Of a stretch of 23,379 bases of DNA, positions 15,416 to 22,578 are shown in pieces (position 1 is the stretch's first letter; the number at the start of each line of letters is the position of its first letter). The notes under the pieces are model-generated. The model was not told the DNA's origin. It did no database searches and was given only the letters and a program-made list of their open reading frames with translations. A program made the position numbers and the translations under genes. This DNA comes from Candidatus Bipolaricaulota bacterium (GTDB lineage Bacteria > Bipolaricaulota > Bipolaricaulia > Bipolaricaulales > Bipolaricaulaceae), in the NCBI GenBank assembly GCA_021163465.1, contig JAGGWU010000110.1, forward strand, positions 1 through 23,379. The letters are read 5' to 3'.

Positions 15416-15846
15416 TCAGCCCGTTTCGGTGCAGTATATCGCTTCGCCGTCCCCATGGCATAAGGTTCTCCCCCAGGGGCGTCTCACAGCCCCTTGACCG
15501 GGCATCCTTGGACCCATGTGTCCGCCACGCTCACGCCCTGGAACTCCCGGAACAAAGCCAAGGACCTTGTGATGACGGGCCATCACGTTTCCCGTTTCGG
15601 TGTAGGCCCATCTCAACGGTTCATGTCCTGCCTCGTCCGCCCCGTCGTCTTGGCCAACGCGGCGTGGAACTTCTGCTTGAGCCTTGTCCGCTCCTGCACA
15701 TCCCTCAGTTCCCCAAACGGGTCCACACCCCCGGCGTGACGAATTAATCCTTGGCGGGGCGCGCTTTTACAACTCCATAAAATGTTTGGAGGGAACGCTC
15801 GCGACCACAAAAGCTTCCCCTCTTCATCCAGGCTCGAGCGGTACAT
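15416..15846 (-). pseudogene. Unidentified decayed coding fragment
   Basis: Two overlapping minus-strand frames look coding-like but are broken. The first (15613-15846) contains GVDPFGELRDVQERTRLKQK and ends TTGRTRQDMNR. The second (from 15616 in another frame) continues RWAYTETGNVMARHHKVLGF. Together they read as one protein with a frameshift near 15616. Its C-terminal end loses coding character. I do not recognise the family; a second transposase remnant is plausible given the neighbour. The motif CCCGTTTCGGTG occurs near 15420 (short one base) and near 15591. The rest of the 808-bp gap 15228-16035 holds only the promoter, operator and the IS5 remnant. Confidence 0.35.
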
Positions 15847-15947
15847 GCAGGATCCCGTTCAGGACCTCCCGGTCGTCGGCCCGAGGAGGGCCGATTCGGG
15901 CGGGTTGGAGGTAAAAGCGGTCGGATCCCCCTCCACTGGTCATCCAT
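15824..15947 (-). pseudogene. IS5-family transposase N-terminal remnant, frameshifted
   Basis: From 15947 one frame reads DDQWRGIRPLLPPTRP. Around 15897 the homology jumps to a different frame reading RIGPPRADDREVLNGILHV, which stops at 15824-15826. Joined, these reproduce the well-known N-terminal signature of IS5-group (IS427/IS1031-like) orfA proteins (W..I.PLLP....GRPR.DDR.VLNGIL). The DDE core is absent. The fragment lies in the gap that separates the ATPase gene from the rest of the transport locus, so an insertion and later decay may have split a former operon. Confidence 0.6.
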
Positions 15948-16035
15948 TAGCTAACCCTCGTACACCCCAAGGCTAGCCGAAACACATGGGTTTTTTGGAA
16001 ACCACCTCCAACACCCCTTGCCTTCTGAGTACATG

Positions 16036-18060
16036 TCAATCGCCCTCTTTTAACAAGATCTCGGGAGGGGGAAGCGGTTTTCCCCTGATACGTTCCTTCG
16101 CAATACGTAAAAGTTGCGTGGCTCGGGTCTCTAACCGCTTGATCAAAGCGTCGTACTTAGCCAGATTGACCTCCAGCCAAAATGGCCGATATTCCTTTAG
16201 CCAAAGTCTCCCATACTCATCCTCCAAATCTTCCATCTGGGCCCTTAATTCGGCCAACCGCCAGCCCAGGGCCTCCAACTTCGAAGCTGCCCGTTCAGCC
16301 TCGAAGGGATGCTTGGAGAGGGAACGATATTCCGCCAGGATGTTACGTCCCTCGAGGAACTTCCGGGCCAAGAGGGCCGTTCTTCTGGCAGCGAAGATCA
16401 AAAAATCCAGGTTCTCCCGTTCTCGCTTGACGCAGGACACAGCTTTTTCCAAAAGGGTCTCCGCTTCTTCAGCTCGGCGGCCGACCTCCCTTATCTTTTC
16501 CCAAAAACCCTTAACCTCCTTTGGCGTGTCGGCATTGAAAGGATCCTCCCAGAATAATGCATCGGTCTTGATACCGAGGGTGTACTCGGGCCAAATCACG
16601 TGTTCACAACTCCCGAGCAGTTCAATCGCGTGCGTGACTTCCGGAAGGTCCGCGCTGTAGAAACAAGGGGAAAACTTCTCCCTAAAAGCCTCTCGGTTAG
16701 CCCGTTCCGGCCCCCAAGCACACTCTGCACCCCACAAAATACCGTACCAATTACACCCGAAGAGATTCTCTCCGTCATCGTTCCAAGCCGTGTTCAACAT
16801 GCCGAGGGCGCCTCCACGGTAACCTTCCCGCACAAAGTTTTGAATATTTGAGATGGCGTTTACGTAATCGGGGAAGATGCGGTTCCAGCAGCACACTCCT
16901 GGGCACAGCAACTGCTTGATGTCCGCCTTTGCGAACGCTTTCACCCGATCCCGGTAGTCAGTCTGTGCTGAATACGCCCAGTTTAGCACCACCACATCTT
17001 TTGGGATCCGCGAGATGAGGCGGGGGTACTTTAGGACCATGTCCCCCCAGAACATCGTCCGTTTACCGTATCGCCCAAGGATCTCTCGGAGCTTCAAGAG
17101 GTGTTCCAAATACACCCCGTCCACGCCGATTTCCTCCGCCCAAGCCTTGCTGGCACCTTCGCCCAAGTGCCAGGGTTCGTCACAGCCGACGATAAACCAT
17201 TCTGACTCGTATGCGGGGACGATCTCTGAAAACAGTTCTTCCAAAAGCTTATAGGTCCCCTTTTTGGCTGGCGAAACGACCCAGCGGAAGGGGGTCTCGG
17301 CCAGATCCCGGTACTCCCGATGTTTGAGGATGTTGCGGAAGTGCCCCAAGGACTGAAAATTCCCTACCAGCTCCACGCAGTGTTGCCCAGCATATGCCCC
17401 TAATGCTTTAATCTCCTCGGCCGTTAGGGCCGCCCCCGGGGGGCTGATGACCGGGTGCTTTTTGAAGGCAAACGTGTGCTCGGTGTACAGGGTAAGCATG
17501 TTCAATTTGTATCGGGCCATGGTGTGGATGACTTTCTTGAGGTAATCAATCCTCGGCACAGGGCCCCGGCTGATGTCTATTAAAAGTCCTCGGTAGCGCA
17601 TGTCGGGCCAGTCCCGGACCCAGAGACCGGGAAGTTCTCCATCCCGGCTTCCGGACTCCAGAACCTGGACCAAGGTCTGCACCCCGTAGAACACGCCCGC
17701 CGCTCCCTTGGCCGCCACCAGGATTCCGCCCCCGTCCACCAGAAGCACATAGCCTTCATCTCCCAGTTCTTCTGGAAACTCCACCGCATATCTGGAGCAA
17801 AACTCGGCCACCCAGGGATCGCGGTTGGGTATACCTATGACCACGGCTTTTCCAGCTCCCGATGCCTTTTGGCTTTCGAGGATTGGGATTTCAAGGTGGC
17901 ACACATCTTTAAACGTTTTTTGTAGGATATCTGCAGCAAATCTGTCCACCCGGTTGGCCAAGATTGCGTTTACTTGCTCTAGCCTTACCGGTTTCCCTTT
18001 AGCAACGATCTCTTTGGGTTCTGGGATAACCTTTATCGAGGGAGTGCCGAAAGAAGGCAT
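16036..18060 (-). CDS. GH20-like beta-N-acetylhexosaminidase
   Basis: This 674-aa protein has the layout of glycoside hydrolase family 20. An N-terminal GH20b-like alpha/beta domain (about 1-150) includes GYVLLVDGGGILVAAKGAAG. The TIM barrel opens with YRGLLIDISRG at about 156-166. The putative catalytic Asp-Glu pair is at about 294-295 in IVGCDEPW, where typical GH20 enzymes show GGDE. The last 150 residues form charged helices. There is no signal peptide, so it should act in the cytosol on imported oligosaccharides, releasing terminal GlcNAc or GalNAc. The ATG at 18060 was chosen because homology starts there, although no strong SD is visible; an in-frame TTG at 18156 looks non-coding. Base composition appears less GC-rich than the housekeeping genes. 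GH84- or GH123-like activity cannot be excluded. Confidence 0.78.
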   Translation of the reverse strand: MPSFGTPSIKVIPEPKEIVAKGKPVRLEQVNAILANRVDRFAADILQKTFKDVCHLEIPILESQKASGAGKAVVIGIPNRDPWVAEFCSRYAVEFPEELGDEGYVLLVDGGGILVAAKGAAGVFYGVQTLVQVLESGSRDGELPGLWVRDWPDMRYRGLLIDISRGPVPRIDYLKKVIHTMARYKLNMLTLYTEHTFAFKKHPVISPPGAALTAEEIKALGAYAGQHCVELVGNFQSLGHFRNILKHREYRDLAETPFRWVVSPAKKGTYKLLEELFSEIVPAYESEWFIVGCDEPWHLGEGASKAWAEEIGVDGVYLEHLLKLREILGRYGKRTMFWGDMVLKYPRLISRIPKDVVVLNWAYSAQTDYRDRVKAFAKADIKQLLCPGVCCWNRIFPDYVNAISNIQNFVREGYRGGALGMLNTAWNDDGENLFGCNWYGILWGAECAWGPERANREAFREKFSPCFYSADLPEVTHAIELLGSCEHVIWPEYTLGIKTDALFWEDPFNADTPKEVKGFWEKIREVGRRAEEAETLLEKAVSCVKRERENLDFLIFAARRTALLARKFLEGRNILAEYRSLSKHPFEAERAASKLEALGWRLAELRAQMEDLEDEYGRLWLKEYRPFWLEVNLAKYDALIKRLETRATQLLRIAKERIRGKPLPPPEILLKEGD

Positions 18061-18125
18061 GGTATTGTCAAGACAACCCCCAGTGCAGGGGAATGCAACG
18101 GGCCGTGGGAAGCGTGACCGCGACA

Positions 18126-18206
18126 TGGCCAGGGAGGAACGGTTCACGCCCGCCAATCAGAAGGAGAATCTCGGGCTCCCTGGCCAACGTACGGCACGGA
18201 GCCGTA
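18126..18206. repeat. Inverted repeats in the permease-GH20 spacer
   Basis: The 167-nt gap holds two hairpins. TGGCCAGGGAG (18126-18136) is perfectly repeated in inverse at 18176-18186, with a 39-nt loop. TACGGC (18190-18195) pairs with GCCGTA (18201-18206) around 5 nt. Neither is followed by a T-run, so they are more likely mRNA stability or processing elements than terminators. Confidence 0.5.
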
Positions 18207-18227
18207 AATGACCACGGTAGCCCAGTT

Positions 18228-19139
18228 TTACCGCCCACCTTTGATCCCGCCTACCGTCACCCTCATCAACCCTTTCTGGGTGAAGATGAAGAAGATAAGC
18301 ACCGGAACAATGTAAAAGAGGGAAACGGCGGCGAGCAAGCCGTAATCGGTGAACCTGAACTCCCCGATAAGGGCCTTGATGAGGAGGGAGAGGGTCTGGT
18401 TTTGCTCGGAGAAGATGAAGGTATAAAGGTAAATGAACTCGCCCCAACCTGCCAAGAAAGAGAAAATCGAGATGGCAGCAATTCCCGGTTTTAATTGTGG
18501 AAGTATCACCTTGTACCACGCCTGGAACCGATTGCAGCCATCGATGTATGCAGACCATTCCACTTCCCATGGGATGTTGTCGAAAAAGCCCTTGATAATC
18601 CATGCGGACCAGGGGATCTCCAAAGATGCCTTGACCAACGCGACTCCCCACAGCGAGTCGAGGAACTTTATGTGGGTAGCTCGGGTCAGAAAGTACAGTA
18701 CGTAAAAGATCGCGATGAGAAGGGTTATCCCGGGGAAGGCGTGGAGAAGGATGATAAGGCGCATGATGCTTTCGCGGCCGCGAAATTGCATACGTGAAAG
18801 GGCGAAGCCGGCTAAAGTGGCCACCAAAACCACTATCAACATAACGGATACAGCGAAAATGAGGGTATTCCATGTGGCCTTCCAAACACTGAGATGGGCG
18901 GCGGCGCCCATTTGAATCGGTTCCCATAGGAAGCGCCAGTTTCTTGCGGTGAACTCCGCCGGGATAAAACCGAAGAGTACCTTGCTGCTGAGGGAGCTCA
19001 TCAAGAGCCAAAGGTACATGGATAAGATGGGGAGGGAGGAAAGGGCAAGGAGGATATACGGGACTCCCCTCGAAGCCCGCCGGACAATCCGGGTCCAGGT
19101 ACTAGGTGCGACGTATCTGCGCTCCTTTTTCCTGTTCAT
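18228..19139 (-). CDS. Carbohydrate ABC transporter permease, MalG type
   Basis: This 303-aa inner-membrane protein is one half of the CUT1 translocation channel. It has an N-terminal membrane segment (GVPYILLALSSLPILSMYLW) and several further hydrophobic helices. The EAA loop that docks the ATPase appears as YIDGCNRFQAWYKVILPQLK in the C-terminal third. Length and topology fit MalG/UgpE/LacG. The ATG at 19139 overlaps the stop of the MalF-type partner in ATGA, so the pair is translationally coupled. An upstream frame extension to 19439 lies wholly within the partner gene and is rejected. The GH20-like gene follows after a 167-nt spacer with hairpins. Confidence 0.92.
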   Translation of the reverse strand: MNRKKERRYVAPSTWTRIVRRASRGVPYILLALSSLPILSMYLWLLMSSLSSKVLFGFIPAEFTARNWRFLWEPIQMGAAAHLSVWKATWNTLIFAVSVMLIVVLVATLAGFALSRMQFRGRESIMRLIILLHAFPGITLLIAIFYVLYFLTRATHIKFLDSLWGVALVKASLEIPWSAWIIKGFFDNIPWEVEWSAYIDGCNRFQAWYKVILPQLKPGIAAISIFSFLAGWGEFIYLYTFIFSEQNQTLSLLIKALIGEFRFTDYGLLAAVSLFYIVPVLIFFIFTQKGLMRVTVGGIKGGR

Positions 19140-20044
19140 CCTCCTCCCGCCAACTCCATAAGCCTTCGGAAGCCGAATATCTTGAGCATGATCATGGTCA
19201 CTACAATGGCCACGATCACAAGGACCATGGCGATGGCTGCCCCGTAACCGTAAAGCTGGTGTGAGAAGGCTGTATGGTAGGCATACAGGGACCAAACCTC
19301 CGATTTGTAAAACGGTCCGCCATCGGTGACAAGGAGGATGTACTCGTACGAGGTAAGGAGCGAAAGCGTTTGCCATGAGGTAACGAACATGAGGGGCCAG
19401 CGAAGAAGCGGGATGATGATCCTCCGCACAATTTGCCAATTCGATGCTCCGTCGACCTGGGCTGCCATGATGTAATCCCTGGGTATTGACTTAATAGCGG
19501 CGGAAAAGATGATCATGCCGAAGGATGCCCCCACCATTCCGTTGACGATGATCACCACCCCCAGTGGATGCTGCATCGTCCAGTTGACGTTTTGACCGAT
19601 GAGCATATTTAGGAGCCCATACTCCGTAGGATCTAAGACCCAAAGCCAAAGAAGGGCATACACCACCGGGGGAGTCATTCGGGGAAGGAGCCATATGGCG
19701 CGGAAAAGCAACCCCACGTTCTCGGGCACATAATAAGTGCTCAGAATCCCCAACACCAAGCCCAAACCTACGTTGATGGCCAAGGTGGCCGTGACATAGA
19801 TCACCGTGTTCAGCAGGACTTTGGGGATTATGCGATCGGTAAAGAAACGAAAATAATTTTTCAGCCCAACGAAGTTCCAGTGCATGGCGAAGTCCATATC
19901 CGTAAATGCTAAGAGGATATTGAGAACAACGGGGACAAAAAAGAAGAGGGTCACTAAAAAGGCAAACGGCAGCAGAAAAGGGATATGGGGCGGGATCCTG
20001 ATCGGAATCGCCCGTTTACGCCGCCATACGCGTTTGGGCTTCAT
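19136..20044 (-). CDS. Carbohydrate ABC transporter permease, MalF type
   Basis: This 302-aa permease pairs with the MalG-type protein. A basic N-terminus (KPKRVWRRKR) precedes the first membrane helix. About six hydrophobic segments follow, and the EAA loop MAAQVDGASNWQIVRRIIIP lies near residue 200-220. It lacks the large periplasmic P2 loop of E. coli MalF and is closer to UgpA/LacF. The ATG at 20044 is used; a TTG at 20068 is possible. Neither has a clear SD, and both follow a strong terminator, so synthesis should be lower than that of the binding protein. Confidence 0.92.
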   Translation of the reverse strand: MKPKRVWRRKRAIPIRIPPHIPFLLPFAFLVTLFFFVPVVLNILLAFTDMDFAMHWNFVGLKNYFRFFTDRIIPKVLLNTVIYVTATLAINVGLGLVLGILSTYYVPENVGLLFRAIWLLPRMTPPVVYALLWLWVLDPTEYGLLNMLIGQNVNWTMQHPLGVVIIVNGMVGASFGMIIFSAAIKSIPRDYIMAAQVDGASNWQIVRRIIIPLLRWPLMFVTSWQTLSLLTSYEYILLVTDGGPFYKSEVWSLYAYHTAFSHQLYGYGAAIAMVLVIVAIVVTMIMLKIFGFRRLMELAGGG

Positions 20045-20073
20045 GTTCCAGGGGAGATTTTGTCCCAAAACGC

Positions 20074-20114
20074 AAAAAAAGAAAAGGGGGAGGGTCGTGT
20101 ACCCTCCCCCTTTT
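20074..20114 (-). terminator. Intrinsic terminator between binding-protein and permease genes
   Basis: A perfect 14-bp stem (20082-20095 with 20101-20114, arm AAAAGGGGGAGGGT) with a 5-nt loop is followed on the minus strand by TTTTCTTTTTTT-like sequence. It begins 10 nt after the binding-protein stop. No promoter is evident between it and the permeases, so partial readthrough is expected to set the protein ratio. Confidence 0.85.
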
Positions 20115-20123
20115 CGTGATCGT

Positions 20124-21479
20124 TTAGCCCTTGACGATCAACTCGTCCCCCAGCTCCTTGGTGAGCTTGTCCTCGAGCCAGGCAAGGGCCTCCTCCGGGG
20201 ACATGGCCCCGGTCTCGACGGCCTGGATCGCGTCGTATACAGCGCGGTGGTACACGCTCCACCTGGCGTGGTTGGGGATGGTGGTGGTGTAATCAAGCAT
20301 GTAGGTAACAGCGTTCCCGAACTTCCAGGAGGTGTATTCGGCGGTGTTCGTCTTGCGGATGGAGAGGTGGCCGGAGCCCAGGGCATGCTTGGCCACGAGA
20401 TCCGGCTTTGCGGTCAAAGCGATCAGGCGGAACGCGAGCTCAGGGTTCTCGGCCTGCTTGGTCACCACATACACGAAGGGGTGGGACTGGGTCACCGGCT
20501 TGCCGCCCTTCTCGGCCGCGGGGACGAGCATGAACCCGAGGTTCTCCCACTCGTACTCTTCGGGGAGGGTACCGAGCTCCCCGTGGTAGGCCACCCTCTG
20601 CCACTCGGCCCAGTGCCAGGTCCCGCCGAACCAGAAGAGGACCTTGCCCTCGACCACGGCCTTGTGGATGGAGCGCCAGCTCGTCTGGGTCATGGCCGCG
20701 GGAGTGACCCCTTCCGCAACGAGACGCGCATGGAACTGGAGGTTCTTGAGGATCGCGTTCTTATCGAGGACGAGCTTGCCGGTCTCGGGATCCTGCAGGA
20801 TCCCGCCGAAGGCCATGGTGATCATGTGGAAGTAACCGCCGGGGGAGGGGCGGTGGTAGATACCCCACTCCACGAGCCCTTTCTCGACGGCCTCCTTGGC
20901 GACGGCGATCATGTCGTCCAGGGTGAACTCACCCTTCAGCACCTTCTCGGGGAGTGCCTCGATCTCCTCTTCGGACCAGCCGAGCTTCCGCAGGACGTCC
21001 TTGCGGAAGTAGACGGGGCGGGCCTCGGTGTCCTGGGGGAACCCGTAGAGCTTGCCCTGATACTTGCACGCCTCGATCAGGGGCTGGTAGAGATCCCCGA
21101 GTTCATATTTGTCCCAGTACTTCTCGTAGTACTCGTCCAAGGGGATGATCAAGCCGGCATCGGCGAGCTCGCCGATCAGCTCATGCCCGGCTGCAAATAT
21201 CCATGGGGCCTGTCCGGCCTCGAACGCCAACCGGAAGCGGCGCATGTAAGCTGCCCAGTCTTCGACGTGGGTGTACTGGCAGGTCACATCGATTCCCAGC
21301 GCGGCCCCCTCGGCATCCAGCTCGTTCTCCAGGTATCCGCCGGCCAGATACAAGTTGAGACAGCGGGTTGCATCGACGGGCGAGCCAGAAGCCCAAGCCG
21401 TGATCTCAACGGTTTCGGCAGCAAGCCCGGCGAAGCCCAACATCGCAGCGATCAAGAACCCTACACACCACCTGTTCAT
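20124..21479 (-). CDS. Carbohydrate ABC transporter substrate-binding protein
   Basis: This 451-aa extracytoplasmic receptor delivers the ligand to the permeases. The N-terminal signal peptide has a hydrophobic core (VGFLIAAMLGFAG) and a probable cleavage site after GLA, at about residue 20. It has no lipobox, so it is likely soluble in a periplasm. The mature protein has the family 1 (COG1653-like) pattern: VEITAWASG at the start, then YQGKLYGFPQDTEARPVYFRK and a Trp-rich FWFGGTWHWAEWQ that may stack on sugar rings. Two lobes fit the length. A strong SD (ACCTCCTT on the plus strand, 21486-21493) fixes the start. Promoter and operator lie upstream. The ligand cannot be deduced directly; GH20 and GH130 neighbours point to a HexNAc/mannose oligosaccharide. 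Confidence 0.93.
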   Translation of the reverse strand: MNRWCVGFLIAAMLGFAGLAAETVEITAWASGSPVDATRCLNLYLAGGYLENELDAEGAALGIDVTCQYTHVEDWAAYMRRFRLAFEAGQAPWIFAAGHELIGELADAGLIIPLDEYYEKYWDKYELGDLYQPLIEACKYQGKLYGFPQDTEARPVYFRKDVLRKLGWSEEEIEALPEKVLKGEFTLDDMIAVAKEAVEKGLVEWGIYHRPSPGGYFHMITMAFGGILQDPETGKLVLDKNAILKNLQFHARLVAEGVTPAAMTQTSWRSIHKAVVEGKVLFWFGGTWHWAEWQRVAYHGELGTLPEEYEWENLGFMLVPAAEKGGKPVTQSHPFVYVVTKQAENPELAFRLIALTAKPDLVAKHALGSGHLSIRKTNTAEYTSWKFGNAVTYMLDYTTTIPNHARWSVYHRAVYDAIQAVETGAMSPEEALAWLEDKLTKELGDELIVKG

Positions 21480-21514
21480 AATTCCACCTCCTTAAATTTT
21501 CCTAATTTTTAAGC

Positions 21515-21528
21515 TGAAAGCGTTTGTA
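21515..21528. promoter_or_regulatory. LacI-family-like operator in the binding-protein leader
   Basis: TGAAAGCGTTTGTA fits the CcpA/LacI-type consensus around a central CG except for the right outer arm. It lies about 40-55 nt downstream of the predicted transcription start, a roadblock position, and 35 nt upstream of the gene start. It shares TGAAARCGTT with the site at 15292-15305. Confidence 0.5.
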
Positions 21529-21574
21529 CGACGCCACTATCACCTCCCATTTGATCACCTTTTAAAGCAGCTTA

Positions 21575-21603
21575 ATTATATCTCCGTGGAAGGTAACGGT
21601 CAA
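21575..21603 (-). promoter_or_regulatory. Strong predicted sigma70-type promoter of the transport operon
   Basis: On the minus strand TTGACC (21603-21598) and TATAAT (21580-21575) are separated by 17 nt, matching 11 of 12 consensus positions. Transcription should start near 21568, leaving a leader of about 90 nt with the operator inside it. It lies between the GH130 and binding-protein genes, so the latter starts its own unit. Confidence 0.7.
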
Positions 21604-21649
21604 CACCATAGGAACCCAAAAGATCATTTTACAAAAGGAAAATCGCGCC

Positions 21650-21673
21650 CCACCTCGGTTTCGCAAACGGTGG
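21650..21673 (-). terminator. Weak hairpin after the GH130 gene
   Basis: CCACC (21650-21654) pairs with GGTGG (21669-21673), and GTTT (21658-21661) pairs with AAAC (21665-21668), leaving a 3-nt bulge. On the minus strand a GATTTTCCTTTTGT stretch follows about 7 nt later. It starts 5 nt past the GH130 stop. Termination may be partial. Confidence 0.3.
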
Positions 21674-21678
21674 CAAAA

Positions 21679-22578
21679 TCAGCCCCGGCGGGCGAATTCC
21701 ACCACCTCTTTGACCGGGGCCTTCGCTACCCCTACCACCTTGTCGCCACCCCCGTAATACAGGTAATACTCACCCCCTCGTTCCACCACCCCACAGGCGA
21801 AGACCACGTGGGGGATGTCCCCTTCCCGCTCCCACTCCTCCCGGGGCTCCAGGATGTACTCCAGAGGACGGGAGATGAGCCGCGAGGGATCGTCCAGATC
21901 GAAGAGGGCTACCCCCATGCGGTAGCTCCGGGCCTTGTCCACCCCATGGTAAAAAAGAAGCCATCCCTCCTCGGTCCTCACCGGCGGAGGACCCGCCCCG
22001 ATCTTCACCGAATCCCAGCACCCCGGGCGCGGATACATTACCTTCTTGTGGCCGTACCAATGGATGAGATCGTCGGAGTACGCGATCCAGATATCGGGGA
22101 CGATCCGGTGAAACATCACGTACTTGCCCTTCACCCGTTGGGGAAAGATCACCGCATCCTTGTCCTCAAACTCCGGTAGGATCACCCCATGCCGTTCGAA
22201 CCGCCGGAAATCGGCGGTGGAGGCCAGCGCGACATGGTTTCCCCGTTCCGAAAACGCCCGCGCTGAAAGCGCCGTGTACGTGATGTAAAAGCGGCCTTCC
22301 AGGGGGGTTATGCGCGGATCCTCGCACCCGAAACGCTCGTAGGGCTCTTCCGGCCCGAAGACCGGCTCCGGGAAGCGCTCGAAGTGGATGCCATCAACGC
22401 TCACCGCGAGGCCGAGACGGGAGATATAGCGTTCGTATTCCCCCACCGCTCGATAGAGCATGTACACTTTCCCTTTATGTTCCACCGCCCCGGGGTTGAA
22501 AACCGCCTTCACTTCCCAGGGCACGTCCGGGCGCGGCTCTAAGATGGGATTATCGGTGGGACGGTGGAAAAGCTCCAT
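21679..22578 (-). CDS. GH130 family beta-mannoside phosphorylase or hydrolase
   Basis: This 299-aa five-bladed propeller enzyme belongs to glycoside hydrolase family 130, which acts on beta-1,4- or beta-1,2-linked mannosides. Many members are phosphorylases of Man-Glc or Man-GlcNAc. It shows FNPGAVEHKGKVYMLYRAVG at about 27-46, FGCEDPRITPLEGRFYITYT with the conserved Glu-Asp-Pro-Arg, KDAVIFPQRVKGKYVMFHR, and a GAGPPPVRTEEGWLLFYHG block. No signal peptide is present, so it is cytosolic. Whether it uses phosphate or water cannot be decided by eye. The start follows AAGGAGGGC and lies 29 nt inside the GDPD gene, implying coupling. With the GH20-like enzyme it could finish degradation of imported HexNAc-mannose glycans. 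Confidence 0.88.
   Translation of the reverse strand: MELFHRPTDNPILEPRPDVPWEVKAVFNPGAVEHKGKVYMLYRAVGEYERYISRLGLAVSVDGIHFERFPEPVFGPEEPYERFGCEDPRITPLEGRFYITYTALSARAFSERGNHVALASTADFRRFERHGVILPEFEDKDAVIFPQRVKGKYVMFHRIVPDIWIAYSDDLIHWYGHKKVMYPRPGCWDSVKIGAGPPPVRTEEGWLLFYHGVDKARSYRMGVALFDLDDPSRLISRPLEYILEPREEWEREGDIPHVVFACGVVERGGEYYLYYGGGDKVVGVAKAPVKEVVEFARRG

Noticed and set aside
15355..15747. Plus-strand frame in the 808-bp gap
   Set aside because: It lacks a ribosome binding site and coding character; the opposite strand shows decayed transposase-like sequence instead.
18061..18156. N-terminal extension of the GH20 gene from a TTG at 18156
   Set aside because: The extra 32 residues show no similarity to the family, there is no SD, and the region contains hairpin sequence.
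19884..21512. Long plus-strand open frame opposite the binding-protein gene
   Set aside because: It is antisense to a clear signal-peptide and receptor gene, has a Gly/Pro/Leu/His-rich composition, and shows no domain.
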